Source: Charina bottae
Lineage: Eukaryota; Chordata; Lepidosauria; Squamata; Charinaidae
Assembly (NCBI GenBank): GCA_023362775.1
Contig: JALMGJ010000008.1
Coordinates: 38,931,001-38,995,000 of the forward strand
Reading direction: 5' to 3'
Length of the DNA stretch: 64,000 nt
The position numbers and the translations under genes are program-made. Below the pieces are notes generated by a model that saw nothing but the letters and a program-made list of their open reading frames with translations, made no database searches and had not been told where the DNA came from. Numbering within the stretch: the stretch's first letter is position 1; each line of letters opens with the position of its first letter. Below are positions 45,957 to 57,163 of the stretch, one piece after another.

Positions 45957-46211
45957 AGGTACCAACCATGGTTTGAGCAAGATGGATCTCCCAGTGCTCA
46001 AAACCTGCCAGATACTTCTGTCTTGCTGTCTCCTCGCGAGGAGCAATTGTCTGGAGCACTTGTGGGCAATCTCCTGTCCTCTCTTTGTCCGGAGAAGTTC
46101 AAAGAGCTGGTCTACTCATTGGCTCTTCATTCTTCGCCACAGTCATCGAATCTGCTTTTTGCAGAGCCGTCTTCAGTCTGCCATTTCTTTATCCGGAAGT
46201 TCCATGGTTAA
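45957..46211 (+). other. Candidate exon or processed relic, unrecognised
   Basis: A frame of 84 codons reads YQPWFEQDGSPSAQNL, LSPREEQLSGALVGNLLSSL and CPEKFKELVYSLALHSSP, then a TAA. It has protein-like composition and codon pattern, unlike the surrounding frames. It begins right after GTCCTTTTAAAG, a possible 3' splice site, with an in-frame stop upstream. It could be a terminal exon, an internal exon with a weak donor at ATG|GTTAAT, or a decayed copy of one. I do not recognise the family. Confidence 0.3.
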
Positions 46212-47478
46212 TGAATTTCTGATCCTTATATTGGTCCACAAAGTGAGAAGTATGGAAATGTTCGTTGGAATTTAAAAAGACTGAATATTCTTCAGGCTTC
46301 CTAAAGAACCACATAGAATTGCTTGCCTGAAATTGCATGTACATCCAATTCTCTCTTCCTATGTGGAAAAAAAATCAAATCAGGAAATAGGCAAGCACAG
46401 TATCCTTATAACTAGCAAGAAGAAGCTGAATATGTAATGCTTAAATGTACTTTGGAGTAAGTTTCAATGAATTCGCTAGGGGTTACTTTGCAATTTTAAA
46501 AAGTCAGTATTAACAATTTGCTTATTAATTTTTTATTTTTATCTATTTGACTTTTATTCTGCCTTTATTGTTGGTCAGCTCAAGGCAAACTTACAATATT
46601 GTAATACATTTTCAGAACTAAAACTATAATTGGAAATATAAAAATAATAAAAATAACTAAAATAATATAAAAATAAAACTAATGAGGGTAATCAGAAAGT
46701 AAAAATGATAGTAATTGGTAAACATATCATTGAAAGCTCTAACAAATGACAAACACTTCTCTAGAAAGTTCCAAAAACTTTTGGTAGTTTTCATAGAGCT
46801 GAGGAAAGACATTTAACTTCCTTCCCTCCTCAGACTGAATAAACTTCAAGTTGAAATAGCAAAACCATTTCTAAGCATAAAGCCATATTTAGGTATTTAG
46901 CAGAAAAAGAGTGATTTAGAGAAAGGTGACAGGCACAGAAGAGAGAGATTAAAATCACTTGAATGTTTGCTTTGGAGGGAAGATGGAGAGGCAAGGTTGG
47001 GGAGAAGCATGCCATGTAACAGCTAGAGTAGGTGGTGTAAGAACTCTTGTTTCTTTTCATTACACAAAAACAAGAAGATTCTCAAGGTCAAGGCAAGAGC
47101 ATGGACGCAACAGCAGTGAGTAGAAACACTTTTTCACCCAATTAACCTTCCCACAAGCTTTCACCAAAGCTAAAACCTTAGTAGAATTCAAAAGATTCTC
47201 AAGGGTTTAGCAGGAAACATGTAGCATATCAAAACTGTAGCTTTTTCACCAGTCTTAGACCAGATTAACATTTACGGTTTACCAACAGAGAATCCCAGGT
47301 ACTGTATGTTCATGAGGATACTAGAAGTGGTCAGTTAGAGATTTCTTGCGCTTTCTGTACAGACTTAAAATTCCCAGAATCTCCGAGAAGAAAAATAGAA
47401 AAAAATAAAAAATAAAAACCTTCTGTGTCCCACTGCTCCTCTACAGTGTTGTCCCACTTGAGTACAAGAAAATGGTTA
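46212..47478. other. No gene; possible LINE tail at 46550-46690
   Basis: Around 46555-46600 TCTGCCTTTATTGTTGGTCAG resembles an L2-group 3' end on the minus strand, followed by an AAAATAAT-rich tract. The rest is unrecognised. Confidence 0.4.
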
Positions 47479-47588
47479 CATTAGGCCAGTATTTCTCAAT
47501 CTTGGCAACTTTAAGACGGTTGGGGAATTCTGGGAGTTGAAGTCCACACATCTTAAAGTTGCCAAGGTTGAGAAACACTGCATTAGGC
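47479..47588. mobile_element. Palindromic hAT-type MITE with perfect TSD
   Basis: Body 47487-47580 is almost one long hairpin: CAGTATTTCTCAATCTTGGC pairs with GCCAAGGTTGAGAAACACTG. Perfect 8-bp TSD CATTAGGC on both sides. Confidence 0.94.
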
Positions 47589-48112
47589 TATCATAACAAC
47601 AACAGCAAAATAGCTGATTCAATACCAATATGATTTGTTGGTAAAGCAACAAAGCTGATGAAAAACAAAGTGATTGGAGGAACAGCTGTATTTGCCAGCC
47701 GATAGGAAGTTGGATGTAGGCAGAGATTTGCAATTTATTATCTGGAATATGGATGCAACTGTCCTTTTTTGTTGTTGTTGTAGCTCCTGAAAGCCCCCAA
47801 AAACCAACCATGGAAATTTGGCAGCAAACCATCTGTTTGTGATGAGAGCATTGCTCAACATTTTTTAAAAAAGAAAATAAAATCTAAGCAATAAAATATG
47901 TGTGTAACACCTCAGACAAGACTGACACATCCATTTTAACCCCAGAATCCTGAAAATATTGCTAAAAGAAGAGCCAAAATTCCAATCACGCCTGCCCAGT
48001 GACTTTGTCAGAAGATTCAAGTTCTCACCTTTCAGTAGCCCACAACTTATGTCTTTCTTCTTCAACTGAAGTTGAGGAGAAAGAAACTTCTCTAAGTAGA
48101 GAATCCTTACAG
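47589..48112. other. Nothing recognised
   Basis: Frames of 80-118 codons on the minus strand have no family resemblance. Confidence 0.4.
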
Positions 48113-48246
48113 CACTCTTTCCCAACCATGGCAACCTCCAGATGTGTGAACTTCAACTCCCAGAATTTTTAGCAATGCCCATGCGAGCTGGAAAATTCTG
48201 GGAGCGAAGCTTACATCTGAAAGTTGCCATGGTTGGAAAACCCAAC
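48113..48246. mobile_element. Palindromic MITE, older copy
   Basis: CACTCTTTCCCAACCATGGC on the left pairs with GCCATGGTTGGAAAACCCAA on the right. It has the same core TTCAACTCCCAGAA as the other copies. No TSD found. Confidence 0.75.
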
Positions 48247-50215
48247 TTTAGGGAATGCACAGAGAATTTCCTCTTTATGGGAACAAAAATATGATGTAAA
48301 ATATCTTGATTTAAAAGTGATTTTGGGGCATTGACATGTGTGGCAGATGAAGGCAAATCTTTCAGCTGGGAGTACAAATGTACCCTTATAATTTTCCTTG
48401 ATAGTTTCATTAAGTGGTAAAAATATACCTTTGTCCAGTGCAAAAATATTTGAGTAGCCCATTTTTTCCAGTAACCTGTGCATTGATAACAGATCTGACC
48501 TTGAGCCTGAAGTTTGAAGCAAAAGTGTGAAGTAAAAGAAATTACAGAAGAAAAATTGGTTCCATATTCTGCAAAGAAAATGGCATTGCATCTGTTTAAA
48601 TCACCAGGAGTCCAGTTTCACCTGAAGACAACTGTATTTAAGGGCAAAACTGGTTCAACAAAATCCATATAATAAGAATTCATCCAGTTTTAGCTCTTGT
48701 TTCATTTTAAGATCTAGCAAAAACATTTAAAGTGATGCAAGTTCATCCATATTTCCATGAGAGTACCATGGCATAGCCATTGGAGCCCCAGGAAGCCAAA
48801 TAAATAGTAAGGAAAAAAAATACCCCTTGGAATGTGAAAAATGTGAAAGGACTACTCCTTTAATACAAAAAGAAAAAAAAGGTTTTCTGTCCTTGTCCTA
48901 AAGCTACTTGCTCTTTCTCCAAAGTTATATACAGCTGCTTAAAATTAAGCGAAATTGGGGCCTTTCCCACTTTCCCCTAACTACGCCAATGACCCCCTAG
49001 CAATCTCTTTTTTCTGCAGTATCCTCATGATATTGCCTCCATATCATCCCCAGCACATGAATGAGACAGGCCTTAGCTGTACCTGATGGCATCCAAGAAA
49101 CATCCCAAGGTGTATGATATAAATAGGCTTCATCAGTCATTACTTTGAAGGAAGATCAAGTGACTGCAATAATTGGGAACCAAGACAATCAAGGCAGGTT
49201 GGGGACTGGCAATGGGGGAAGAAAAAATCATGCAAAATTCTTTGTCAACTTGATGAGTGGAGATTACTTCAAGCCATCAGTGGTGGGCTGATTTGGTGTA
49301 ATTCTACTACAAGCATATTCTCTCTTGCACATAATTAGAAATAATGTGAGGAAGAATATAGCCATATTGACCAAATCTCACCCCTACTTTAGATTCTCTT
49401 CCTTTCATTTGCTTTCTTCCATGTTGACAAAGTCTCCTGAACTTATAGAGTCTGTCCATAATTTAAGACCCTCCACAGTCAGTCTGAAGAATCATAGGAG
49501 TTGCTTCCATGAGGAGAAGAGCATTCTGACATCAGAGGTTTGCTCTTCCACTCATGGAAGAATGTGAGTGAGAAGAAGGAGGTATGATAGAACCGAGAGC
49601 TTCTCAGAGGCTCCGGTTTTCCTTCAGAAGCTGAAAAACATGGCCACTGAAAGAGGGATATCTTGTTAGAAATAAATCCTTTGCTTGTATCCATAGAATT
49701 AGAGGATTTATTAAACATATCTTGTTCACTCAAAACCATCAGTAATTTTTCCTGACCTTGCTTCTTGCCCTACCTGTGATAATGATTTCTATTTAATGAC
49801 CACAAAGGTTTTCCATTCATTTCAACTGGACTTGTGTAAAGAATCTGGAGTGACAGTACCCAGAATCATTATCTGAATTTCAGGAGATGTTACATCCTCT
49901 CATCTTTGTTTAAATAATACCAGTGAACTTATCACCTGGGGATCCTTCAGGTCTTTTCTTTCAATTCTTATTTTGATTGAAAATAATGAGTCTAAATGTA
50001 AATCTAAAGACCATCCATTGAATGTAACAGTACTGGAAAGTTTGAGTGAAGGATCTCTGTTTATCTGAAATTAAACCAAAATTCCTAGAGGTTTACCTGT
50101 GACCTATCAGTGCCAACACAAAATTCATGTGTTTCCATATTCCGCTATTAATGTGAAAGAAATGCAAAGGAAGGTAGGACTGTGAAAATGGTGCCCTTCC
50201 TTCTCTAGAATCAAC
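48247..50215. other. Nothing recognised
   Basis: About 2 kb of AT-rich DNA. A 126-codon minus-strand frame (48211-48591) overlaps the MITE at its end and has no recognised relative. Confidence 0.4.
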
Positions 50216-50585
50216 AGCAATTTATTTATTTATTTATTTTTATTTATTTATTTACTATCCCGCCTTTATTATTTTTATAAATAACTCAAGGCGGCTAACA
50301 TACCTAATACTCCTTCCTCCTCCTCTTTTCCCCACAACAACAACCCTGTGAGGTGAGTTGGGCTGAGAGAGAGTGACTGGCCCAAGGTCACCCAGCCGGC
50401 TTTCATGCCTAAGGCGGGACTAGAACTCTCAGTCTCCTGGTTTGCCATTGGCTCCTTCCTAGGGCTGAGAGACAGGGACTGGCCCAAGGTCACCCAGCCG
50501 GCTTTCATGCCTAAGGCAGGACTAGAACTCTCAGTCTCCTGGTTTCTAGCCCAGCACCTTAACCACTAGACCAAACTGGCTCTCA
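50216..50585 (-). mobile_element. Dimeric Sauria-type SINE with L2-like tail
   Basis: Near twin of the copy at 5.5 kb. The unit GACTGGCCCAAGGTCACCCA...CCTGGTTT occurs twice, about 102 bp apart, around GCTCCTTCCTAGGGCTGAGA. Tail with AAATAACTCAAGGCGGC and ATTT repeats at the left. Confidence 0.9.
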
Positions 50586-50639
50586 GTGCCAGTCAATTTT
50601 TTTTCTGTTTTCCCCAACATCTGAAGCTGAATCTTTGTG

Positions 50640-50720
50640 ATGGTGCTATGTGAGCTGCCCAGAGTTACAGATTTGAAATGGGTGGCTGTATAAATTAAAT
50701 AAATAAATAAATAAATAAAT
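50640..50720 (+). mobile_element. L2-group LINE 3' tail
   Basis: GAGCTGCCCAGAGTTACAG, GGGTGGCTGTATAAATTAAA and then AAAT repeats match the 3' UTR end of the LINE at 15.7 kb. Confidence 0.7.
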
Positions 50721-51350
50721 TGTATACTGTCACAGATGGTAATTGGGATAGAACTCTTTCAAGGTAAATGCATGCAAATTCTTAGAAGTAAATCTAAAAC
50801 CACAGTAAAAAGGAACTCCTTGTGAATCAGAAGCCCAGTTCAAATGTCTATGAAGACAGGTGAGAAAAGGTACATCTTGTTGCAGGAACACCAATTTCCT
50901 AATAGAAGGGAACCACCGGATCCTGTGCTAAGTTTGCACCATAATGGTGTTCTGGCATTGTAGCAAATTGATGTAAGAAGTAAATAAAATCATTTTGAAA
51001 ACCAAAGGGTCCATCCCAGAAGTGATCGTTTGAGAAATAAGAGTGCAGGTTCTTTATTTTTTTTTCCAAGAAGCAGCCACAAACCAATCAAAGTTAATCT
51101 CCCATATTAATGGGGAAATTAAGTACAAGCTTAACTATCTCTCACTGAAATCAATGGGGATTTAAATTGCTTAATTTTAGTTCCCAGAATGTTTGTCAGT
51201 TCATTTACTACATTCCAATGAAAATGGATTCAACACTTTTGAAGAGTGTTGAAAGAGAAAAATGCTCTTTCTCTTCCAGCTGTTTGAAACTATGAAAAGA
51301 ACCCTTTTAGCCGGTTACTTTTAAGGAGAAAAAAGCATATTCAGAGATAT
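50721..51350. other. Nothing recognised
   Basis: No gene or repeat recognised. Confidence 0.4.
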
Positions 51351-51581
51351 GCCATCTAGTGGCATTTGCTCCAATTTCAGCTACTATAAAAGAGGGAGCA
51401 ACAAAGGACAGTCCATATCTACTGCACACTATTACCTATTCTGAACCCTGATACAAAATGATTTCACACTTTACATTAAAGCTACCAGAATATTGGCTGC
51501 AATATTGGCTGCAAACCTGGGCAACCACTAGATGGCAGCAAAGAGATAGAGAAATCTAACTTCACCACTGCCATCTAGTGG
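51351..51581. promoter_or_regulatory. Three CTCF-like motifs, two convergent
   Basis: CCACTAGATGGCAGC at 51525-51539 (plus) and its reverse CTGCCATCTAGTGG at 51568-51581 both fit the CTCF core CCASYAGRKGGCRS. A third, GCCATCTAGTGG at 51351-51362 (minus), fits the first twelve bases. The close pair probably lies inside a worn palindromic repeat related to 12.44 kb. Confidence 0.5.
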
Positions 51582-52070
51582 ATAGGCAGATTTTTACTGA
51601 TCTGGAAGCCATACATTTTACAACTTCTAATTAAATAAACAGAACACCTGGATTCTCTTTGGCCAGTCAATCCTGTTCATTTTCTGCAAAGAATATCTGC
51701 CATTTTACTGGCACTATTTCATAAAGACATCCCATTTGGGAACAGTTCTGATAATTAAAGACTCACTGGAAGTTTGCTTTATGATAAATTAATGGCAAAC
51801 ATTCAAAACTAAGAGGAGAGGGCTCAGAGAGGTATTTGCAAGATTGATCAAAGGAATGGGTACATTGTATCCAGTCACTTTACCAGTTCCCAGAGATACA
51901 TAGGGAGGGTAGATTGCAACCCCATTTCCACATGGGAAAAAATAATCTTAAAATGGAAATCATGCTGGAATATATAAATGAAACTTATTTTCCTGTACTT
52001 ATCTCAACCTTTAGCCTGAGGTAGCCCAAACAAGAAACCAAAACCATGAGTACTAACAATAACTCTATTG
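51582..52070. other. Nothing recognised
   Basis: No gene or repeat recognised. Confidence 0.4.
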
Positions 52071-52379
52071 CAGGGTTTATCAGCCAGGGTTCCGTGGCAC
52101 CCTAGGGTTCCGTGAGAGGTCACTAGGGGTTCCATGAGAGATCATGATTTATTTCAAAAATTATTTCAAATTTGGGCAACTTCACATTAAAGAGGTAAGT
52201 TTCATTCTTTATTTTTAGTTTAAGAGCACTGTAAATGCATTCATACAGGCCTACCCATGAAACAAACACAATAATTTTGTAACTTCTGGCCTATATTTAA
52301 GCCTGAATGTGCAGGGGTTCCTCAAGACCTGAAAAATATTTCAAGGGTTCCTCCAGGGTCAAAAGGTTGAGAAAGGCTG
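52071..52379. mobile_element. hAT-type MITE (CAGGGTTTCTCAACC family), copy 2
   Basis: Starts CAGGGTTTATCAGCCAGGG and ends GGTTGAGAAAGGCTG, and is collinear with the copy at 27.09 kb. The flanking 8-mers do not match. Confidence 0.88.
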
Positions 52380-53140
52380 CTTAAGGTTACAGTAACAGAA
52401 CCTTGCAAGTCTGAAAGCATTTCTCTCCTCCCTTGCCTTTACTTTCCAGAGAACGAGGGAGGGTCCCTTCTGAGATGCTTTCTCCACCCCCATTCCTTCT
52501 GTGGGCTGACATATCTCTTGTCTGACCCTTGTGACTCTTCCTCCTGTCTCCCAAGGTTATTCTCACAGCCCATTACAATTTATTTCTTTGCCATCCAGAT
52601 TTTGTTGAAATTTTGCACTACATGTTTGCACTGTACAACTTGGACTTACACTCTTGAGATTCAGACCCACCCACCCACAAACCCCTTTCTTACCTGGATT
52701 ATAGCACTTACATCCAGAGATGGCAATATTATCACTGAAGGTTTGGGGAGAAGCCATGATGCTGAACCTCATCTAAGCTCACTGTCAAGATGAAATCAGC
52801 TGTGAGCTTCCATGGTTGAGAGAGACTCAGAATTGGGTCTTCTCCTGTTCATAGTCCATCACCTTAACACCATACTACACTGACTCTCAACCCAAGGGCT
52901 TGCTTGAAAATTCACCCAAAATTCCTCAAGACCTCACACAAAAATGCTAACATCTTATCTCTTCTGAGGCTGTGGAAACGTTACATTATTTGGCTATCTT
53001 AAATTATTTCTGCTATCTCATATTGGGGGAGAGGCCTGATATTTTGGTGCCTTATCAGGTATTCTGGCATTGAGGCATCTTATTTTAGATTCCTGCTTTA
53101 TATGACATCTTCAAAATACAGAGGTTGACTCAGTAACTGA
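52380..53140. other. Nothing recognised
   Basis: No gene or repeat recognised. Confidence 0.4.
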
Positions 53141-53149
53141 AAGAGATGT

Positions 53150-53460
53150 GACTATGATGCTCCACTGCTTTTTGTCCCTTCCAGCATGGCTTTGGGGATT
53201 TCTCACAATGATGTTCATGCCAAATGGACTTGGAAAATGCTTAGAGCCAATATGTCTGGCAGGAAGCCAGTTTGGGATTATCATTCCACTACAAAGAGAA
53301 ATTAGCAGCAGCATTTCAAATTGCTTGATTGCTACTGTGTCTTGGAGAAGTATTAGGAGCGATGCTGTTGCATTCCCTTCCTGAAAGTGTCAGCTGGGCC
53401 CAGTTAAACATTATTTCACAATGCGCGTAACATTATGGCTGAAGCCACCCAACAAAATCC
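53150..53460. promoter_or_regulatory. Possible conserved non-coding element
   Basis: Repeat-free, mixed composition with retained CpG (ATGCGCGTAACATTATGG) and words such as AAATTAGCAGCAGC. Assigned from its look only. Confidence 0.3.
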
Positions 53461-53640
53461 AGGGTCAACTGCTGTGTCAAAAATGGAATTGGAGTTTTGA
53501 TTTCAATTTCTGAGCAAGGGAGGGAACCCAGGCAGTCTGAATCAGGGACTGAAATTATTACAGAAAGGAGAAAAGGAGACAATGCTCCAGTGTATAAAAA
53601 AGAAGCTGGTTTTCTCATGGTGAGTGTAAGCTGGTGGCGA

Positions 53641-53787
53641 AGGAAGGGTTAGGGTTAGGGTTAGGGTTAGGGTTAGGGTTAGGGTTAGGGTTAGGGTTAG
53701 GGTTAGGGTTAGGGTTAGGGTTAGGGTTAGGGTTAGGGTTAGGGTTAGGGTTAGGGTTAGGGTTAGGGTTAGGGTTAGGGAGGAAGG
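53641..53787 (+). repeat. Interstitial telomeric array (TTAGGG)22
   Basis: Perfect TTAGGG units from 53649 to 53780 (132 bp, 22 units) with no substitution. Immediately flanked by AGGAAGG at 53641-53647 and 53781-53787. Ordinary DNA continues on both sides, so it is not a chromosome end. Confidence 0.98.
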
Positions 53788-54284
53788 TAGTGCATGAATG
53801 AAGCCTGTGGAGAACCATTTGGATCTGGATTTAGGGATTAGCCCCACAGTTTTTGACTTGAGCATAGCATCTAGACATGGAAGTAAAGCTCAGTACAGTA
53901 TTCAGCAAACTTATGATGGGACAAGAGGCTAAAATAATTGGCACAATATATTGTCTCTCTTTTTTATACCTCTTTTTCTGACTCATCCCCTTTTCTCATT
54001 CTCTTTGTCTGGATCACCAGAGATTGGAACCAATCACTTATAAAAAGCATTAGAAATTAGACTGAGGATTCTGTGTAGGCTGCCAACTCTTGCCCTATGT
54101 GGGAAGGGCCAGAGTTCAGTGTTGCAACTCAGATCTTGTATATAAGAGGTTAGGGTTTGAGAGGAGCAGATGTTGGATGGTGGGACAATTCTGCATGAGA
54201 TCCCAATATTCTGCTGCCAGTTGGAATAAAGATACCCTGGTCTCATTCAACTAAAGCACTTTCATGCATTCAGGTGACCACTTC
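53788..54284. other. Nothing recognised
   Basis: No gene or repeat recognised. Confidence 0.4.
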
Positions 54285-54408
54285 CAGGGATGTCTGCCGG
54301 GTATGGTCAAAAAAGTATGAACACAACACACTAAAAAACAAGCAGAGCTTCAATCACATGTCACAGCTGCCATCTTGACTTTTTGACCATGCCCAGTGGA
54401 CATCCCTG
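54285..54408. mobile_element. AGGGATGTCC-family MITE
   Basis: Starts CAGGGATGTCTGCCGGGTAT and ends ATGCCCAGTGGACATCCCTG, which are near-perfect inverted repeats. No TSD was matched. Confidence 0.88.
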
Positions 54409-54833
54409 GCAGTGTGAGTATCAGAAAGCATACTGCGTGTAGGTGAAGACAGGGACTGGCTTTTGTGCAAAATTTCTGAACCTGGTGCAGTGTAAATTCT
54501 GATGTGTAGGGATATAAATGTAGATGTGTGTGCAGGCTATTACAAGCTTTGGCTCCTGGTGTTCAACTGGTAATTAGTTCTTCTAAAGCAATATTTTGCA
54601 CATGTGACTTCTCCCTTAGCCATTATAAGACAAGTCTACTGACAGATCTTGAAGTTCTGGATACGCATACAATACAGTATACACATATAGGCTGTGTTCA
54701 TACAACCCTAAACCCAGGTTAATAAAATACAACTGCTATGTTCATGTAACATGTGATGTTCAAACAAATAAACTATAATATGGTCTGGTTCACACAATAT
54801 GCTCCAAGTATGGCTGGGATCCCACAAGTGCTG
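54409..54833. other. Nothing recognised
   Basis: No gene or repeat recognised. Confidence 0.4.
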
Positions 54834-55090
54834 AACCCCAAACTTTTTTTTTTTTTTGGTGCCTTCAAGTCAGTTTTGACTCCTGGAGACTGCCTGGACA
54901 AGTCTCTGTAATTTTCTTGGCAAGATTTTGGAAGTGGTTTGCCATTGCCTCCTTCCTAGGGCTGACAGAGAGTGACTGGCCCAAGGTCACCCAGCTGGCT
55001 TTGTGCCTAAGGCAGAACTAGAACTACAGTCTCCTGATTTCTAGCCTAGTGCCTTAACCACTACACCAAACTGGTTCTCAACCCCAAACT
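54834..55090 (-). mobile_element. Sauria-type SINE (monomer) with TSD
   Basis: Body 54845-55079, flanked by AACCCCAAACT at 54834-54844 and 55080-55090. Minus-strand head AGTTTGGTGTAGTGGTTAAG, a single middle part, and a Bov-B-like tail (GTCTCCAGGAGTCAAAACTG) ending in an A run. This is the simple form against which the dimeric copies can be compared. Confidence 0.95.
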
Positions 55091-56291
55091 ACTCAACCTC
55101 ATATTACCCTAGTCTAGCTTGTTTTCCAGACCATCAGCTGAAATTTGCCCATATGGTGTACAATCATGGCTACATATGAGAGCTTATGTAGTCCTCATTT
55201 TTCCCCCCCGAGTTTAAAATCTAAGGAGATTCCCTATCAGCCAGGGAGCCAGGGTAGGTTTCTCCTACCACATAAGGCAAGAAAAAGGAAAAACTCTCCA
55301 TGAATACAAAGGGAGCTGAGGCAAGGAAGTGGGCCATATCTGTCGTAGCACCTGCCCTGTGGAATTAGGTGTCCCCAGAGATTCATATGGCCCCCTCACT
55401 CTGCCTTTATTTAAGCAAGTTTTTAAAACTCGACTCTAGAATGCATGGTGGAGCCCCAGTAGGGATTGGAAGTAGTGTTATTTTTCCAGGTGTCTACTTT
55501 TTATTTTGCTTTGATACTGTTTTTATATTGCTTGTGTTATATTGTCTGGAAATTATATTGTCTTGTATTATATTGTCTTGAAGTTATATTGTGCATGCCC
55601 AGAATCATAATGGAGTTGGACGACTTAAAAATTCAGCACATACATACATGCATGCATACTTCAGGAGTATTCCAGAATATTGTTTGATAAATCATTGCAT
55701 TATAGCAGGAGTAAGCAATCAGATGTCCAGGGACTTCAGGTGGTTCCCAGCACACCATTTGCACACACAAATGCACACCCAAGCCATGGGGCCTTCTCAA
55801 TGGTAATGCTGCTACTACCACTTAAGGAGGAATCTCTCCTTCCCTGGAGAAATCTTTGGAGAAATATGCCTTCACCTCGATTAAGTCAAAGACTTCCTCC
55901 ACCCAACATCTCTGCCTGCAAACTTGATGGACAATGTTGAAAGACCCCTCAAGCTCATTCTGCAAGTCCATACATGCCTGAATTGGGCTAGAGTAGCCCC
56001 ACCCACACACACTGCTTTCCAACTCTTACCATTCCAGCTACAATGGTCGGGAGGGAGGGACCAAGTCAGAGGACAACTAGGCAGGCACAAGGGGTGTCAC
56101 CTAAAAGCTCAGAGGCAGAGGGCAAGGCAGAATAAAGAGATTCCTTGCTTCATCTCCTAACTAGAGGTGCACAGTTGTTTCCAGACCACAGACCGCATCT
56201 GACAGTTAAGTGGAATATTCAGAGTCGCGCACTATTTGCTTTCATTTACATTAAAAATTTAATCGAAATGAAATGAAATGAAATGAAATGC
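55091..56291. other. No gene; AAATG microsatellite at 56264-56290
   Basis: Frames of 60-86 codons occur on both strands near 55.6-56.1 kb with no recognised relative. A short AAATG tandem run abuts the Bov-B insertion. Confidence 0.45.
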
Positions 56292-56883
56292 AGTTCATAA
56301 GACTTTGTTGTTGTTCAGTCGTTTAGTCGTGTCCGACTCTTCGTGACTTCATGGACCATAGCACACCAGGCCTTCCTGTCCTCCACTGTCTCCCGGAGTT
56401 TACTCAAATTCATGTTCGTTACATCGGTGATGCTATCTAACCATCTCATCCTCTGCTGTCCCCTTCTCCTTTTGCCTTCAGTCTTTCTCAGCATCAGGGT
56501 CTTTTCCAGTGAGTCCTCTCTTCGCATTAGGTGGCCAAAGTATTTGAGCTTCAGCTTCAGTATCTGTCCTTCCAATGAGCAGTCAGGGTTGATTTCCTTT
56601 AGGATTGACTGGTTTGACCTCCTTGCAGTCCAAGGGACTCTCAAGAGTCTTCTCCAGCACCACAGTTCGAAAGCATCAATTCTTCGGTGCTCAGCCTTCC
56701 TTATGGTCCAACTCTCACAGCCATACATTACTACTGGGAAAACCATAGCTTTAACTATATGGACCTTTGTCGGCAAGGTGATGTCTCTGCTTTTTAATAT
56801 GCTGTCTAGGTTTGCCATAGCTTTCCTCCCAAGGAGCAAGCATCTTTTAATTTCATGGCTGCAGGAAGGAAGTTCATACGACT
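56292..56883 (-). mobile_element. Bov-B LINE 3' part with TSD, long open C-terminal frame
   Basis: Flanked by AGTTCATAAGACT (56292-56304) and AGTTCATACGACT (56871-56883). The minus-strand frame of 174 codons (56839-56315) is unbroken: LLGRKAMANLDSILKSRDIT, VVMYGCESWTIRKAEHRRID, FELWCWRRLLRVPWTARRS, KYFGHLMRREDSLEKTLMLR, ending VTKSRTRLND. It is the post-RT part of Bov-B. 5'-truncated, without endonuclease or RT. This is a different subtype from the copies ending KSRKRLNE. Confidence 0.97.
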
Positions 56884-57054
56884 ACTCCCCAGGTATTTAA
56901 TAATCCCCCTCCTCCATCACACTGAAATGTTTAATTCCCTGGCTACTGGGGGCTGGGCTATGGGGGCTGCCCCCCAAGTTATCAGAGACTGGGGGTTGTG
57001 CACTCTTGTGCTATGTGTGCAGAAATCAGCACTTGCTGGGTGTCCTCCTCACTA

Positions 57055-57163
57055 CATAGGACCAGCGTTTCTCAACCTTGGCAACTTTGAGAGAGGTGGA
57101 CTTCAACTCCCAGAATTCCCCAGCCAGCTTTTTTGGCCAAGGTTGAGAAATGCTGCATAGGAC
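57055..57163. mobile_element. Palindromic hAT-type MITE with perfect TSD
   Basis: Body 57063-57155 (CAGCGTTTCTCAACCTTGGC ... GGTTGAGAAATGCTG), flanked by CATAGGAC at 57055-57062 and 57156-57163. Confidence 0.94.

Noticed and set aside
53641..53787. A true chromosome end or assembly edge
   Set aside because: Ordinary sequence with transposons continues for kilobases on both sides.
53542..53865. Poly(Leu-Thr) and poly(Asn-Pro) frames
   Set aside because: Translation of the TTAGGG array.
56315..56839. A 174-codon intact frame that might be called a host gene
   Set aside because: It is the Bov-B C-terminus, bounded by a TSD and without upstream domains.
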